Assembly (NCBI GenBank): GCA_038106885.1
Contig: JAYNFX010000023.1
Location: 1 to 26,663, forward strand
Source: UBA3537 sp038106885
GTDB taxonomy: Bacteria; Bacteroidota; Bacteroidia; Flavobacteriales; Flavobacteriaceae
DNA length: 26,663 nt
Direction of reading: 5' to 3'
Each line of letters opens with the position of its first letter. Position 1 is the stretch's first letter. Shown here piece by piece: positions 1-8,084 of this stretch. Below the pieces are notes generated by a model. It searched no databases. It was not told the DNA's origin and was given only the letters and a program-made list of their open reading frames with translations. Made by a program: the position numbers and the translations under genes.

Positions 1-31
1 AAGGTCACAGGTTCGAGTCCTGTTCCCGCTA
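1..31 (+). tRNA. 3' end of a tRNA gene (cut by window edge)
   Basis: The first bases hold a complete T arm: a 5-bp stem at 7-11/19-23 closing the seven-base loop TTCGAGT. It is followed by the 3' half of an acceptor stem (TCCCGCT, 24-30) and discriminator A at 31. CCA is not encoded. The matching 5' acceptor strand would read AGCGGGA and lies before the window, so the anticodon and amino acid cannot be read. Confidence 0.85.
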
Positions 32-41
32 CTAAAACAAT

Positions 42-80
42 AAAACGGTTATACTTTTATAAAAGTGTAGCCGTTTTTTA
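42..80. terminator. Intrinsic terminator shared by the tRNA (+) and the PhzF-like gene (-)
   Basis: Bases 42-58 and 61-77 form a stem of up to 17 bp, including two G:U pairs. A T run follows on the + strand, and an A-rich stretch before the stem gives a T-rich tail on the - strand. It lies between the end of the tRNA and the stop of the convergent PhzF-like gene, so it can serve both directions. Confidence 0.85.
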
Positions 81-100
81 ATTAAAAGACTTTTTAATTA

Positions 101-883
101 TTACAACTCCAGTGTTCTTTCAAAACAAGTTATAGCCTCTCCACTGATTAATACTTTCTCTCCCATATCTATACAATGTATTTCACCACCTCTTTTTGAA
201 AGTTGAGCTGCTTTTAGCTCTTTTTTATTTAGTCTTTTTGACCAATATGGTGTTAGTGTACAGTGTGCTGATCCAGTAACAGGGTCCTCTAAAATACTTG
301 CTTGAGGGGTGAAAAATCGTGATACAAAATCGTGATTTTCTCCTACTGATGTTACAATAACTCCTCCAGGATTTAAATTAATTTGATCAAAAATTTCTCG
401 ATTAATTGAAATTGATTCAATATCACTTTGTGAATTATAAACTAGCAAATAATCACGAGATTTATAGACTTCTTTAGGCTGAATATTTAAAGAGTTTTTA
501 ATTATTTTAGGAAGAATTGTTGGTTTTCCTTCACGTCTTGGTAACACCATTTTGTATACCTCATTCAAACAATTTACTCTCAACATTCCACTTTTAGTTT
601 TAAAATGAATTTCATCTAAGTTTTTATTTTTTGTAAATATGTAGTGAGCTGTAGCTAGAGTAGCATGTCCGCACAAATCCATTTCAATTTCTGGAGTAAA
701 CCATCTCAAATGATAATGTTTTTCTTTTTTTAAAAAAAATGCAGTTTCAGCAACTTTATTTTTTTTTGCTATTTCTAGCATTTTAGAGTCATTCAGCCAC
801 TTTTCTAATGGCACAACACATGCTGGATTTCCAGATTCCTCTAGCTTTGAGAATGCATTTATAAAATGTAAGTTGATATTCAT
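101..883 (-). CDS. PhzF/YHI9-family isomerase-like protein
   Basis: Member of the PhzF family, cytoplasmic dimers with a diaminopimelate-epimerase-like two-lobe fold. The phenazine enzyme PhzF catalyses an isomerisation, but most members have no assigned substrate. Visible signatures are GNPACVV near residue 18, VAETAFF with the expected catalytic Glu at 46, DLCGHATLATAHYI around 70-83, and DPVTGSAHCTL in the second lobe. Starting at the ATG ending at 883 gives 260 residues, the usual family length, and a standard N-terminus (MNINLHFINAF). A longer reading frame reaches 952, but its extra 23 residues are unlike the family and overlap the promoter of the divergent gene. No phenazine genes lie nearby, so phenazine synthesis is not implied. 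Family assignment is firm; substrate is unknown. Confidence 0.9.
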   Translation of the reverse strand: MNINLHFINAFSKLEESGNPACVVPLEKWLNDSKMLEIAKKNKVAETAFFLKKEKHYHLRWFTPEIEMDLCGHATLATAHYIFTKNKNLDEIHFKTKSGMLRVNCLNEVYKMVLPRREGKPTILPKIIKNSLNIQPKEVYKSRDYLLVYNSQSDIESISINREIFDQINLNPGGVIVTSVGENHDFVSRFFTPQASILEDPVTGSAHCTLTPYWSKRLNKKELKAAQLSKRGGEIHCIDMGEKVLISGEAITCFERTLEL

Positions 884-908
884 ATGGTTAAATTTAAAAA
901 ATTTTAGT

Positions 909-938
909 TTTGAAATGCAACCAATTTTATTATATTTG
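909..938 (+). promoter_or_regulatory. Bacteroidota-type promoter for the secreted protein gene at 967
   Basis: TTTG at 909-912, an 18-base spacer, then TATATTTG at 931-938. This is an exact match to the Bacteroidota consensus (TTTG, 17-19 bases, TAnnTTTG). Transcription would begin near 943, leaving a leader of about 24 bases before the ATG at 967. Confidence 0.8.
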
Positions 939-966
939 ATTTTATTAACCAAACTTTTTAAATATA

Positions 967-1716
967 ATGAAAAAACTTATTTTAATTTTACTTGCCTTTT
1001 TTGGCGCAAACATTAATGCACAGGTTGCAAAATCACGTTACATTAAAGTAGATGAAGGAAAAAATGCGCAAGTTTACGAAGCTATTAAAGCAAAAACTCA
1101 AAAATTCAATCAGTCAGCTGAAAAATTTGCTCATTATACATTTTACATTGAGACAGGAAATCGTGCAGGTCAATTATTTAGAGCTAGAATTGAACAAGAT
1201 TTAGCAGGGTTTGATGCTGAGGGAAATCCAGAAGAGTATAAAATGTGGAACGAAACTGTAACTCCATATGTAACTAATGACTTGTTTCAAATGTGGTATT
1301 ACAATAAAAACGTTTCTTACGAAATGACAGATTTATGTGAAAAACCACTTAGACAAGTTATTTTGTACAATGTTGATCCTGCAAAATCTAATGATTTTTG
1401 GACTTTTAGAAAACGTGTTTATGATGCAATAGTTAGTTCAAAAGCTGAATTGGATATGGGTGTTTGGACTGTAGGTGCAGGTAACAGAGGACTTAATGTT
1501 CTTGTTGGTTTTGCTCACGCTGACCATGCTGAAATGGAAGCTGACCAAACAGTTGAATGGGCTAAAGTTGTTTCTGCTTATGATGAAGCTAATGGAGAAG
1601 GTCAATTTCAAGCTGATAATCAAAAGCTTAGAGAGAGTATGTCTATGTGGGGTAATAGTACTCAAATTTGGACATTTTTACCAGAGCTTAGCTCGCCATG
1701 CGTAGTTCCTGAATAA
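967..1716 (+). CDS. Secreted protein of unknown function, probably two repeated alpha/beta domains
   Basis: A 249-residue protein I cannot assign to a named family. The N-terminus is a typical signal peptide: MKK, a hydrophobic core, and a likely cut after ANINA (before Gln19), so it is exported, probably to the periplasm. The mature part looks like a tandem repeat. Each half starts with a short hydrophobic strand, then a charged helix, then a strand ending in a GNR motif (ETGNRAG 62-68; GAGNRGL 170-176), then an acidic helical stretch and an aromatic strand (QMWYY, QIWTF). That order resembles dimeric alpha/beta barrel (ABM-like) proteins, but this is inference. It is a single-gene unit with a consensus promoter and a strong terminator. 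Codons are somewhat more G/C rich than in its neighbours, which would fit high expression. Confidence 0.75.
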   Translation: MKKLILILLAFFGANINAQVAKSRYIKVDEGKNAQVYEAIKAKTQKFNQSAEKFAHYTFYIETGNRAGQLFRARIEQDLAGFDAEGNPEEYKMWNETVTPYVTNDLFQMWYYNKNVSYEMTDLCEKPLRQVILYNVDPAKSNDFWTFRKRVYDAIVSSKAELDMGVWTVGAGNRGLNVLVGFAHADHAEMEADQTVEWAKVVSAYDEANGEGQFQADNQKLRESMSMWGNSTQIWTFLPELSSPCVVPE

Positions 1717-1724
1717 AAAAAATC

Positions 1725-1750
1725 ACACCCCTTTTAGGGGTGTTTTTTTT
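1725..1750 (+). terminator. Intrinsic terminator
   Basis: A GC-rich 7-bp stem (ACACCCC 1725-1731 with GGGGTGT 1737-1743), a five-base loop and a run of T's through 1750. It lies just after the stop of the secreted protein gene and closes that unit. Confidence 0.92.
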
Positions 1751-2088
1751 ATATCATCTTTCCTTTGATAATAGGTTAAATTTTTTATTTACAACACAGC
1801 AATTTGATTTTTATTTATTATGTATTATGTTGTGTTATTTAATCAATTTTTTTTTCATTGAATATTAAATAAATCAACTATATTTTTATAAATATTTTTA
1901 TTTAACAGATTAAATTTTAATAATACCCTTTCAAATCTTTATTTTTGCATTTCAAGTATTGTATAACATTTGTTGTGTTTATTAATTTCTAAAACTCAAA
2001 AAATGAGTGTATTTTGCTGTCTTGAATTTAAATCTTGATTTAGGTTTTTAAATCTAAATCTATTAACCTATAACCACAAGTAAAATTA
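1751..2088 (+). promoter_or_regulatory. Regulatory gap upstream of the beta-glucan operon
   Basis: 338 bases with no plausible gene, lying directly before the glucan operon. It holds a possible -7 box (TATTTTTG, 1940-1947) without a recognisable -33 partner, which would suit an activator-dependent promoter. The predicted leader is about 135 bases. The nine-base direct repeat TGTTGTGTT occurs at 1828-1836 and 1971-1979, on either side of the -7 box. A hairpin lies at 2037-2060. No Shine-Dalgarno sequence precedes the ATG at 2089. No regulator gene is adjacent, so the controlling protein cannot be named. Confidence 0.5.
2037..2060 (+). promoter_or_regulatory. Leader hairpin / palindrome before the phosphorylase start
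   Basis: GATTTAG (2037-2043) pairs with CTAAATC (2054-2060), and the pairing continues inward to give about 10 bp with a tiny loop. It ends 28 bases before the ATG. The motif TTTAAATCT also occurs twice directly (2027-2035 and 2048-2056). It could be an RNA structure affecting translation or a DNA-binding palindrome; AT-rich DNA also gives such matches by chance. Confidence 0.4.
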
Positions 2089-5000
2089 ATGAAAGCCATC
2101 CAAAATATTTTTATAGGAAAAAACCCTGTTCAATTAAATGATACTAATGTTTCAGGAACTGAAGTTTTAATAGGTGATGAAGTTTTTTATAAAATTTCCA
2201 ATGTTGATTCGATGCGACCTTTCTTCATGAGTATTGTTAGTAATTCCAATCATTGGTTATTCATTTCTAGTACAGGTGGTCTATCTGCTGGAAGAAAAAA
2301 TAGTAATTACGCTTTATTCCCATATTACACTGATGATAAAATCACGGAGTCAAGCGACCATACTGGATCAAAATCAATTTTTTTAGTTACAAAATCAGGA
2401 AGTACTTTTCTATGGGAGCCATTTTCTTTCCGTCAAAATAATATATACAAGACAACTCGTAATCTTTATAAGAATTCATACGGAAACAAAATTATTTTTG
2501 AAGAGATTAATCACGATCTAAAGATTTCATATACATATGAATGGAATTCTAGTGACAAGTTTGGTTTTATAAGAAAATCTAATCTCACAAATCTCTCAAA
2601 AACAGTAGTTGATATTAGGTTATTGGATGGAGTTCAAAACATATTACCTTATGGGGTTGAAGACAGTTTACAAAATAGTACCAGTAATTTAGTTGACGCT
2701 TACAAAAAATGTGAACTTGAAGAAGATTCAGGAATTGGAATATATTCTTTAAGCGCTATAATTGTTGATAAAGCTGAACCTAGCGAAGCCCTAAAAGCTA
2801 ATATTGTTTGGTCAATTGGACTAGAAAAATCAATAAAATTAATTTCATCTACCCAGTTAAATGCATTTAGACTTGGTAAAGCTCCTGTTAAAGAGATTGA
2901 TGTTAAAGCAGAAAGAGGAGCTTATTTGCTTACTGACGATATTTCATTAAAGCCAAGTCAAACTAAAAAATGGACAATTGTTGCTAATGTTAATCAAACA
3001 ATTGATAGTGTAATAGAGATTAAAGAAGCATTAAAAGACACTGATGCTATTGAAAAAAGTATTGAGTTGTCAATTCAAGAAGGTACAGAAAATCTAATAT
3101 CACTAGTTGCTGCATCTGACGGATTACAATTAACCTCAGATAAAGTTAGAAATGCTAGACACTTTGCTAATACTATGTTCAACATAATGCGGGGTGGAAT
3201 TTTTGACGAAAATTATAAAATTGAAAAAGAAGATTTTAAAAATTATATTGAAAAGGCAAACTTTAAAGTCTTTTTCAAAAAAGCTGAAATATTAGAATCA
3301 TTGCCAAATACTTTTGACTTAGATTATTTGAAATCTTTAGCCAATAATGACAATAATAAAAACTTCAAAAGACTATGTTTTGAGTATTTACCACTAAAAT
3401 TCAGTCGTCGCCATGGAGATCCTAGTCGACCATGGAATAAATTTTCTATTAATACTAGAAGTGAAGTTGATGGTTCTAAAATCTTAGACTATCAGGGCAA
3501 TTGGCGAGATATCTTTCAAAACTGGGAAGCATTAGTGCATTCTTATCCCGAATTTATAGAGGGAATGATCCATAAATTTTTAAATGCCACTACTTTTGAT
3601 GGTTATAACCCTTATCGTGTAACTAAAGATGGTTTTGATTGGGAAGTTATAGAGCCTGATAATCCTTGGTCATATATTGGATATTGGGGCGATCATCAAA
3701 TCATTTATTTGTTAAAGTTTTTAGAATTTATTGAAACCTATTACCCAGGGAAATTAGAAGGTTATTTTACCAAAGATTTATTTGTTTATGCTAATGTTCC
3801 ATACAAGATTAAACCTTACGAGGAGATTTTAAAAGATCCTAAAAATACAATTGAATTTGATAACAAAGCTGAGGAAAAAATTCAAATCAAAAGAGGTGAA
3901 ATTGGAGTAGATGGAGCCTTACTTAGAGAAACTCATGTTTTTATATATAAGGTTAATTTTATAGAGAAAATTCTTGCCACTGTCTTAGCAAAAGTTTCAA
4001 ATTTTATTCCTGAGGCTGGAATATGGATGAATACACAACGTCCTGAATGGAATGATGCCAATAATGCTTTAGTAGGAAATGGAGTATCGATGGTGACATT
4101 ATATTATTTAAGAAGATTTTTAAATTTTTTCCAAGAAATTATAACTGATGTCTCTGTAAAAGAAGTGTCTATATCATCCGAATTACTAAAGTTTTTCAAT
4201 TCGGTTAAAAATACACTTGAGAATAATAAAAGCTTGTTAAATGGTCCAATAACTGATTTTGATAGAAAGCAAATCCTAGATGGATTAGGTACTGCAGCCA
4301 GTAATTATAGAACCAAAATTTATAATGATAGTTTTTCTGGTGAAAAAAGTACAATTGAAATTAAAAGCATTAGCTCTTTTGTAAATATAGCACTAGATTT
4401 TTTAGAGCATTCAATTGATTCAAACAAGAGAGAGGATAATCTTTATCATGCATATAATTTGATGACTTTAGAGGAAGGAAACTCAATTAAGATTTCTTAT
4501 TTACCTGAAATGCTTGAAGGTCAGGTAGCTGTATTAAGTTCAGGATATCTAAACACAGATTCTTCTCTTGAAGTATTAGATGCTTTAAAGTCAAGTTCAT
4601 TATTCAGAAATGATCAGTACAGTTATATTTTGTATCCCAATAAAAATTTACCAAGGTTCGTTGATAAAAACACTTTAAGTGAAAATCAAATACAATCTTC
4701 GGAGTTATTAAAATTACTCATCAAAGACGGTAATAAACAAGTTGTTACAAGAGATTTGAGAGGAGATTATCATTTTAACGGAAATTTTAATAATGTTGAT
4801 TTTTTAAAGAAAGCTTTAGCTAAGTTGCCTGGTTCTTACAAAAAATTAGTTGAGAAAGAGTCAGAAAAAATATATGCAATTTTTGAAGATATTTTTAATC
4901 ATAAATCATTCACAGGGCGTTCTGGGACATTTTTTGGATATGAAGGTTTAGGGTCAATTTATTGGCATATGGTTTCAAAACTATTATTAGCTACACTTGA

Positions 5001-5550
5001 GGTTACCAAAGATGCTATTAGTAATAATTCTGATAGCAGTAAAATAGGTAGATTATTTGATCATTATTATGAGATAAATGCGGGTATTGGAGCTCATAAA
5101 TCTCCTGAGCTATATGGTGCATTTCCAACAGATCCTTATTCACATACGCCAGGAGGTAAAGGTGCTCAACAGCCTGGTATGACAGGACAAGTTAAAGAAG
5201 ATATATTAAGTAGATTTGGTGAGTTAGGTTTTTATGTTAAAAATGGTTGTCTAGGATTTTCCCCTGACATTTTAAACCCAAGTGAATTTATTACTAAAAC
5301 CCAATCCTTTGACTATTATGATGTGAAAGGTCAAAAACAAAATATTCCTGTTAGTGCTGGAAGTTTAGTTTTTACAATATGCCAAGTACCAATTGTTTAC
5401 AAGTCTGGAGCTGAATTAGGTATTATTGTTGAATTTAATGATGGAGGCACAAAAAATCTTAAAGGAAAAGAATTAGATTATGAAACTACCCAATTTATTT
5501 TCAAAAGATTAGATAAAGTCAAAATGATAGTTGTTAACGTAAATAAATAA
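2089..5550 (+). CDS. GH149-type beta-1,3-glucan phosphorylase
   Basis: A 1153-residue protein with the layout of inverting glycoside phosphorylases related to GH94: an N-terminal beta-sandwich (to about residue 320), a helical linker, an (alpha/alpha)6-type catalytic region (about 430-1050) and a short C-terminal beta part. The length fits GH149 (about 1100 residues) better than GH94 (about 800). GH149 enzymes reversibly phosphorolyse beta-1,3-glucans, releasing glucose-1-phosphate. EWNDANNA (653-660) resembles the DWND motif that holds the general acid in GH94, making Asp656 the candidate acid. Other conserved-looking stretches are RRHGDPSRPW near 440 and GYWGDHQ at 531-537. There is no signal peptide, so it should act in the cytoplasm. 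It is the first gene of the operon; the next gene starts one base after its stop. Specificity is inferred from family and from the GH17/GH30 neighbours; GH94 or GH161 are less likely. Confidence 0.8.
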   Translation: MKAIQNIFIGKNPVQLNDTNVSGTEVLIGDEVFYKISNVDSMRPFFMSIVSNSNHWLFISSTGGLSAGRKNSNYALFPYYTDDKITESSDHTGSKSIFLVTKSGSTFLWEPFSFRQNNIYKTTRNLYKNSYGNKIIFEEINHDLKISYTYEWNSSDKFGFIRKSNLTNLSKTVVDIRLLDGVQNILPYGVEDSLQNSTSNLVDAYKKCELEEDSGIGIYSLSAIIVDKAEPSEALKANIVWSIGLEKSIKLISSTQLNAFRLGKAPVKEIDVKAERGAYLLTDDISLKPSQTKKWTIVANVNQTIDSVIEIKEALKDTDAIEKSIELSIQEGTENLISLVAASDGLQLTSDKVRNARHFANTMFNIMRGGIFDENYKIEKEDFKNYIEKANFKVFFKKAEILESLPNTFDLDYLKSLANNDNNKNFKRLCFEYLPLKFSRRHGDPSRPWNKFSINTRSEVDGSKILDYQGNWRDIFQNWEALVHSYPEFIEGMIHKFLNATTFDGYNPYRVTKDGFDWEVIEPDNPWSYIGYWGDHQIIYLLKFLEFIETYYPGKLEGYFTKDLFVYANVPYKIKPYEEILKDPKNTIEFDNKAEEKIQIKRGEIGVDGALLRETHVFIYKVNFIEKILATVLAKVSNFIPEAGIWMNTQRPEWNDANNALVGNGVSMVTLYYLRRFLNFFQEIITDVSVKEVSISSELLKFFNSVKNTLENNKSLLNGPITDFDRKQILDGLGTAASNYRTKIYNDSFSGEKSTIEIKSISSFVNIALDFLEHSIDSNKREDNLYHAYNLMTLEEGNSIKISYLPEMLEGQVAVLSSGYLNTDSSLEVLDALKSSSLFRNDQYSYILYPNKNLPRFVDKNTLSENQIQSSELLKLLIKDGNKQVVTRDLRGDYHFNGNFNNVDFLKKALAKLPGSYKKLVEKESEKIYAIFEDIFNHKSFTGRSGTFFGYEGLGSIYWHMVSKLLLATLEVTKDAISNNSDSSKIGRLFDHYYEINAGIGAHKSPELYGAFPTDPYSHTPGGKGAQQPGMTGQVKEDILSRFGELGFYVKNGCLGFSPDILNPSEFITKTQSFDYYDVKGQKQNIPVSAGSLVFTICQVPIVYKSGAELGIIVEFNDGGTKNLKGKELDYETTQFIFKRLDKVKMIVVNVNK

Positions 5551-5551
5551 T

Positions 5552-6580
5552 TTGAAGTTATTAAATTTTTTAATAATTGTAATAGTGGCATGCTCTTCTG
5601 TGCCTGATGTTGATCTTAATAAAGTTACAATCTCTGGGCGTACTATTCTTTTAAATAATCAACCGTATTTTATTAAAGGAATTTGCTACCATCCAGTACC
5701 TGTTGGAGAGACTAAAAGAGATTTTGTAAATATTGATGAAGATTTAAGCCTGATGGTTGAAGCTGGTATAAATACTATAAGATTGTATGAACCTGTTGAC
5801 GATATTAATGTGTTGAATAAAATTTCTAATGCAGGAATAAAGTTAATAATTGGATTTGGATATGATCAAAATGGTATATATGATATAAAATCAGGAACTT
5901 TTATTGACTATATTAAAAAATATAAGGATCATGAATCAATTTTGATATGGGAGCTTGGTAATGAATATAACTTTCATGCTGAATGGTTTGAAGACGATAT
6001 TAAAAATTGGTATAATTCATTAAGAATAGCTACAGATTTAGTCCACGAAATAGATAAAAACCATCCAGTTTCTACAGCACATGGAGAAATTCCAACTGAT
6101 GAAATTTACAGTTTTAATTCAAATCTTGACTTGTGGGGATTAAACATCTATCGTTGGGATAATCCTTCTCCTGTTTTTGATCATTGGGAAAAAATGTCTT
6201 CAAAACCGATATACTTATCTGAGGCTGGAGCAGATAGTTACATGAAAATCGATAAAAATGGATTTAGAAAGGGTGAAAATCAGAGCTCTCAAGCAAAAGC
6301 TAATGGAAAAATTATTGATGCTGTTTTAAGTAACGATGATATTGCAAGCGGAGTTATTGTATTTTCTTTTACTGATGGATTATGGAAAGCTGGTAATCCC
6401 TCAACACAAGACATTGGTGGTTCTGCTCCTAACAGTACCGGGGTTCCTTATGATGGTTCATGTGATGAAGAGTTTTGGGGAATTGTAGATATTTATAGAA
6501 ATAAGAAGTTGACTTTTGATGTAATTAAAGATCGTTTTAATTCTTATAAATCGTCTTCTAAAAATATTAATAATGATTAA
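5552..6580 (+). CDS. Lipoprotein clan GH-A glycoside hydrolase, family not settled
   Basis: A 342-residue TIM-barrel glycosidase with a lipoprotein signal: a hydrophobic stretch then IVAC, with the lipid-bearing Cys at 14. It is therefore anchored in the periplasm or on the outer membrane. The barrel opens with FIKGICYHPVPVGE, typical of GH2/GH5-like catalytic domains. The acid/base is Glu138 in WELGNEYN and the nucleophile Glu224 in YLSEAGADSY. Near the C-terminus FTDGLWKAGNP and FWGIVDIYR resemble GH2-type TIM barrels, but the beta-sandwich domains of true GH2 enzymes are absent. It lacks the ETGWPS-type nucleophile motif of GH17. The start is TTG, one base after the previous stop, and the stop overlaps the next gene by eight bases, so it is cotranscribed. 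A role on beta-glucan oligosaccharides is inferred from context only. Confidence 0.8.
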   Translation: MKLLNFLIIVIVACSSVPDVDLNKVTISGRTILLNNQPYFIKGICYHPVPVGETKRDFVNIDEDLSLMVEAGINTIRLYEPVDDINVLNKISNAGIKLIIGFGYDQNGIYDIKSGTFIDYIKKYKDHESILIWELGNEYNFHAEWFEDDIKNWYNSLRIATDLVHEIDKNHPVSTAHGEIPTDEIYSFNSNLDLWGLNIYRWDNPSPVFDHWEKMSSKPIYLSEAGADSYMKIDKNGFRKGENQSSQAKANGKIIDAVLSNDDIASGVIVFSFTDGLWKAGNPSTQDIGGSAPNSTGVPYDGSCDEEFWGIVDIYRNKKLTFDVIKDRFNSYKSSSKNINND

Positions 6581-8069
6581 TCTTAAAAAAATTTCTTTAT
6601 TAGGTTTATTGTTAATTACTACATACATGCTAACTAGTTTTATGAGCACACAACCAATAATAGATATATATGAAACTTCCAAAAATGGGAATAAACTAAC
6701 ATTATTAAAAGATTTTGAAGTTTCAAAAGAAGTTTCAAAAATTAGCCTTAATGTTGATCAGAAATATCAAACTATTTCAGGATTTGGTGGAGCTTTTACC
6801 GAATCATCAGCTCATCTTTTAAATCAAATGAGCGATTCTAAACGTAATGAGATTTTAAAAGCATATTTTAGTGACGATGGGGCTGCTTATTCAATGGCCA
6901 GAACTCACATGAACTCGTGTGACTTTTCACTAGATCATTACTCATATTCGCCTATTCCTGGGGATAAAGAACTTAAATATTTTTCAATTGATGAAGATCG
7001 TAAAGACTTAATTCCTATTATAAAAGATGCTCTTGAGATATCTGAAAGTGGTTTTAAGCTCATAGCATCTCCGTGGACTGCATCTCCATGGATGAAAGAT
7101 AACAATGGTTGGGTGGGAGGTAAATTACTTCCTGAATATTATGAAACTTGGGCTTTATTTTTTTCAAAGTATGTAGACGCATACAAAACAGTAGGAATTG
7201 ATATATGGGGTTTTACTGTTGAAAATGAGCCAATGGGAAATGGTAACAATTGGGAAAGTATGCATTTCACTCCCGAAGAAATGACTCATTTTGTTCAACA
7301 TTACTTAGGTCCAACATTAGAGGCTAATGGGAAAAGTGATTTAGTAATACTTGGTTTTGATCAAAATCGTGCCGAGTTAGAAGAGTGGGTTGACGTTATG
7401 TATAAAGATGAATCAAGTTCAAAATATTTTGATGGGACTGCTATTCATTGGTATGAAAGCACCTATGACTATTTTCCAGAAGCACTTCAACATGCACACA
7501 ATAAAGCACCAGATAAATATCTTATTCAAACAGAAGCTTGTATAGATTCTGAGGTTCCTGTGTGGCAAAATGATTCATGGTATTGGGAAAAGCATGCAAC
7601 AGATTGGGGTTTTGATTGGCGTGAGGAATCCAAAAAATATTTACATCCAAAATATGCTCCAGCTAATCGATATGCAAGAGACATCATAGGTTGTCTTAAC
7701 AATTGGGTTGATGGTTGGATAGATTGGAATATGGTGCTGGACCGCCAAGGTGGACCAAATTGGTTTAAAAATTGGTGTGTTGCTCCTGTTATTGTAGATC
7801 CTGAAGTAAATCAAGTTTATTATACACCACTTTATTATATAATGAGTCATTTTAGTAAGTTTATAAGACCAGGTGCAGAAATAATAGGAGTTGAAAACAA
7901 CGATAGTGATTTAATGGTAGCCGCTGCTCAAAACCCTGATAATTCAATATCAGTTGTTGTTTTTAACGAGGGCCTATCCGCAAAAACTTTTGAACTTTCC
8001 TATTCAAAACTTAAGAAGATAATTACCATAGCTCCCCAAGCAATTCAAACAATACACATACAAGATTAA
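6573..8069 (+). CDS. Exported GH30 family glycosidase, likely beta-1,6-glucosidase/glucanase
   Basis: A 498-residue GH30 enzyme. The N-terminus has positive residues then a hydrophobic segment (about residues 8-22) consistent with export; there is no lipobox Cys. GH30 landmarks are GFGGAFTESSAHLL near 70, SPWTASPWMKDN, the acid/base Glu219 in TVENEP, the nucleophile Glu321 in IQTEAC, and a C-terminal beta-sandwich from about 410. GH30 subfamilies 1 and 3 include glucosylceramidases and beta-1,6-glucan enzymes. In marine Flavobacteriia, GH30 enzymes remove beta-1,6-linked glucose side chains from laminarin, and the GH17/phosphorylase neighbours favour that role here. The ATG overlaps the end of the upstream gene by eight bases, implying translational coupling. 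The subfamily cannot be fixed by eye. Confidence 0.88.
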   Translation: MINLKKISLLGLLLITTYMLTSFMSTQPIIDIYETSKNGNKLTLLKDFEVSKEVSKISLNVDQKYQTISGFGGAFTESSAHLLNQMSDSKRNEILKAYFSDDGAAYSMARTHMNSCDFSLDHYSYSPIPGDKELKYFSIDEDRKDLIPIIKDALEISESGFKLIASPWTASPWMKDNNGWVGGKLLPEYYETWALFFSKYVDAYKTVGIDIWGFTVENEPMGNGNNWESMHFTPEEMTHFVQHYLGPTLEANGKSDLVILGFDQNRAELEEWVDVMYKDESSSKYFDGTAIHWYESTYDYFPEALQHAHNKAPDKYLIQTEACIDSEVPVWQNDSWYWEKHATDWGFDWREESKKYLHPKYAPANRYARDIIGCLNNWVDGWIDWNMVLDRQGGPNWFKNWCVAPVIVDPEVNQVYYTPLYYIMSHFSKFIRPGAEIIGVENNDSDLMVAAAQNPDNSISVVVFNEGLSAKTFELSYSKLKKIITIAPQAIQTIHIQD

Positions 8070-8070
8070 T

Positions 8071-8084
8071 CAAACAAACAAACA
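8071..8084 (+). repeat. CAAA tandem repeat directly before the symporter start
   Basis: Three CAAA units plus CA fill the 14 bases before the ATG at 8085. In Bacteroidota, which rarely use Shine-Dalgarno pairing, unstructured A-rich leaders favour translation start, so this is probably the ribosome loading site. Slippage of the four-base unit would change only the spacing, not the reading frame. Confidence 0.6.

Noticed and set aside
884..952. N-terminal extension of the PhzF-like gene
   Set aside because: The 23 extra residues do not resemble the family and overlap the consensus promoter of the divergent gene; the ATG at 883 gives the normal length and puts the catalytic Glu at 46.
1438..1705. 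Short open frames on both strands inside the secreted protein gene
   Set aside because: They lie wholly within a well-supported gene, lack recognisable motifs and promoters, and have compositions expected of shadow frames.
2027..2060. Riboswitch before the phosphorylase gene
   Set aside because: Only a short AT-rich hairpin is present; there is no multi-helix junction or known aptamer core. Kept as a possible regulatory hairpin only.
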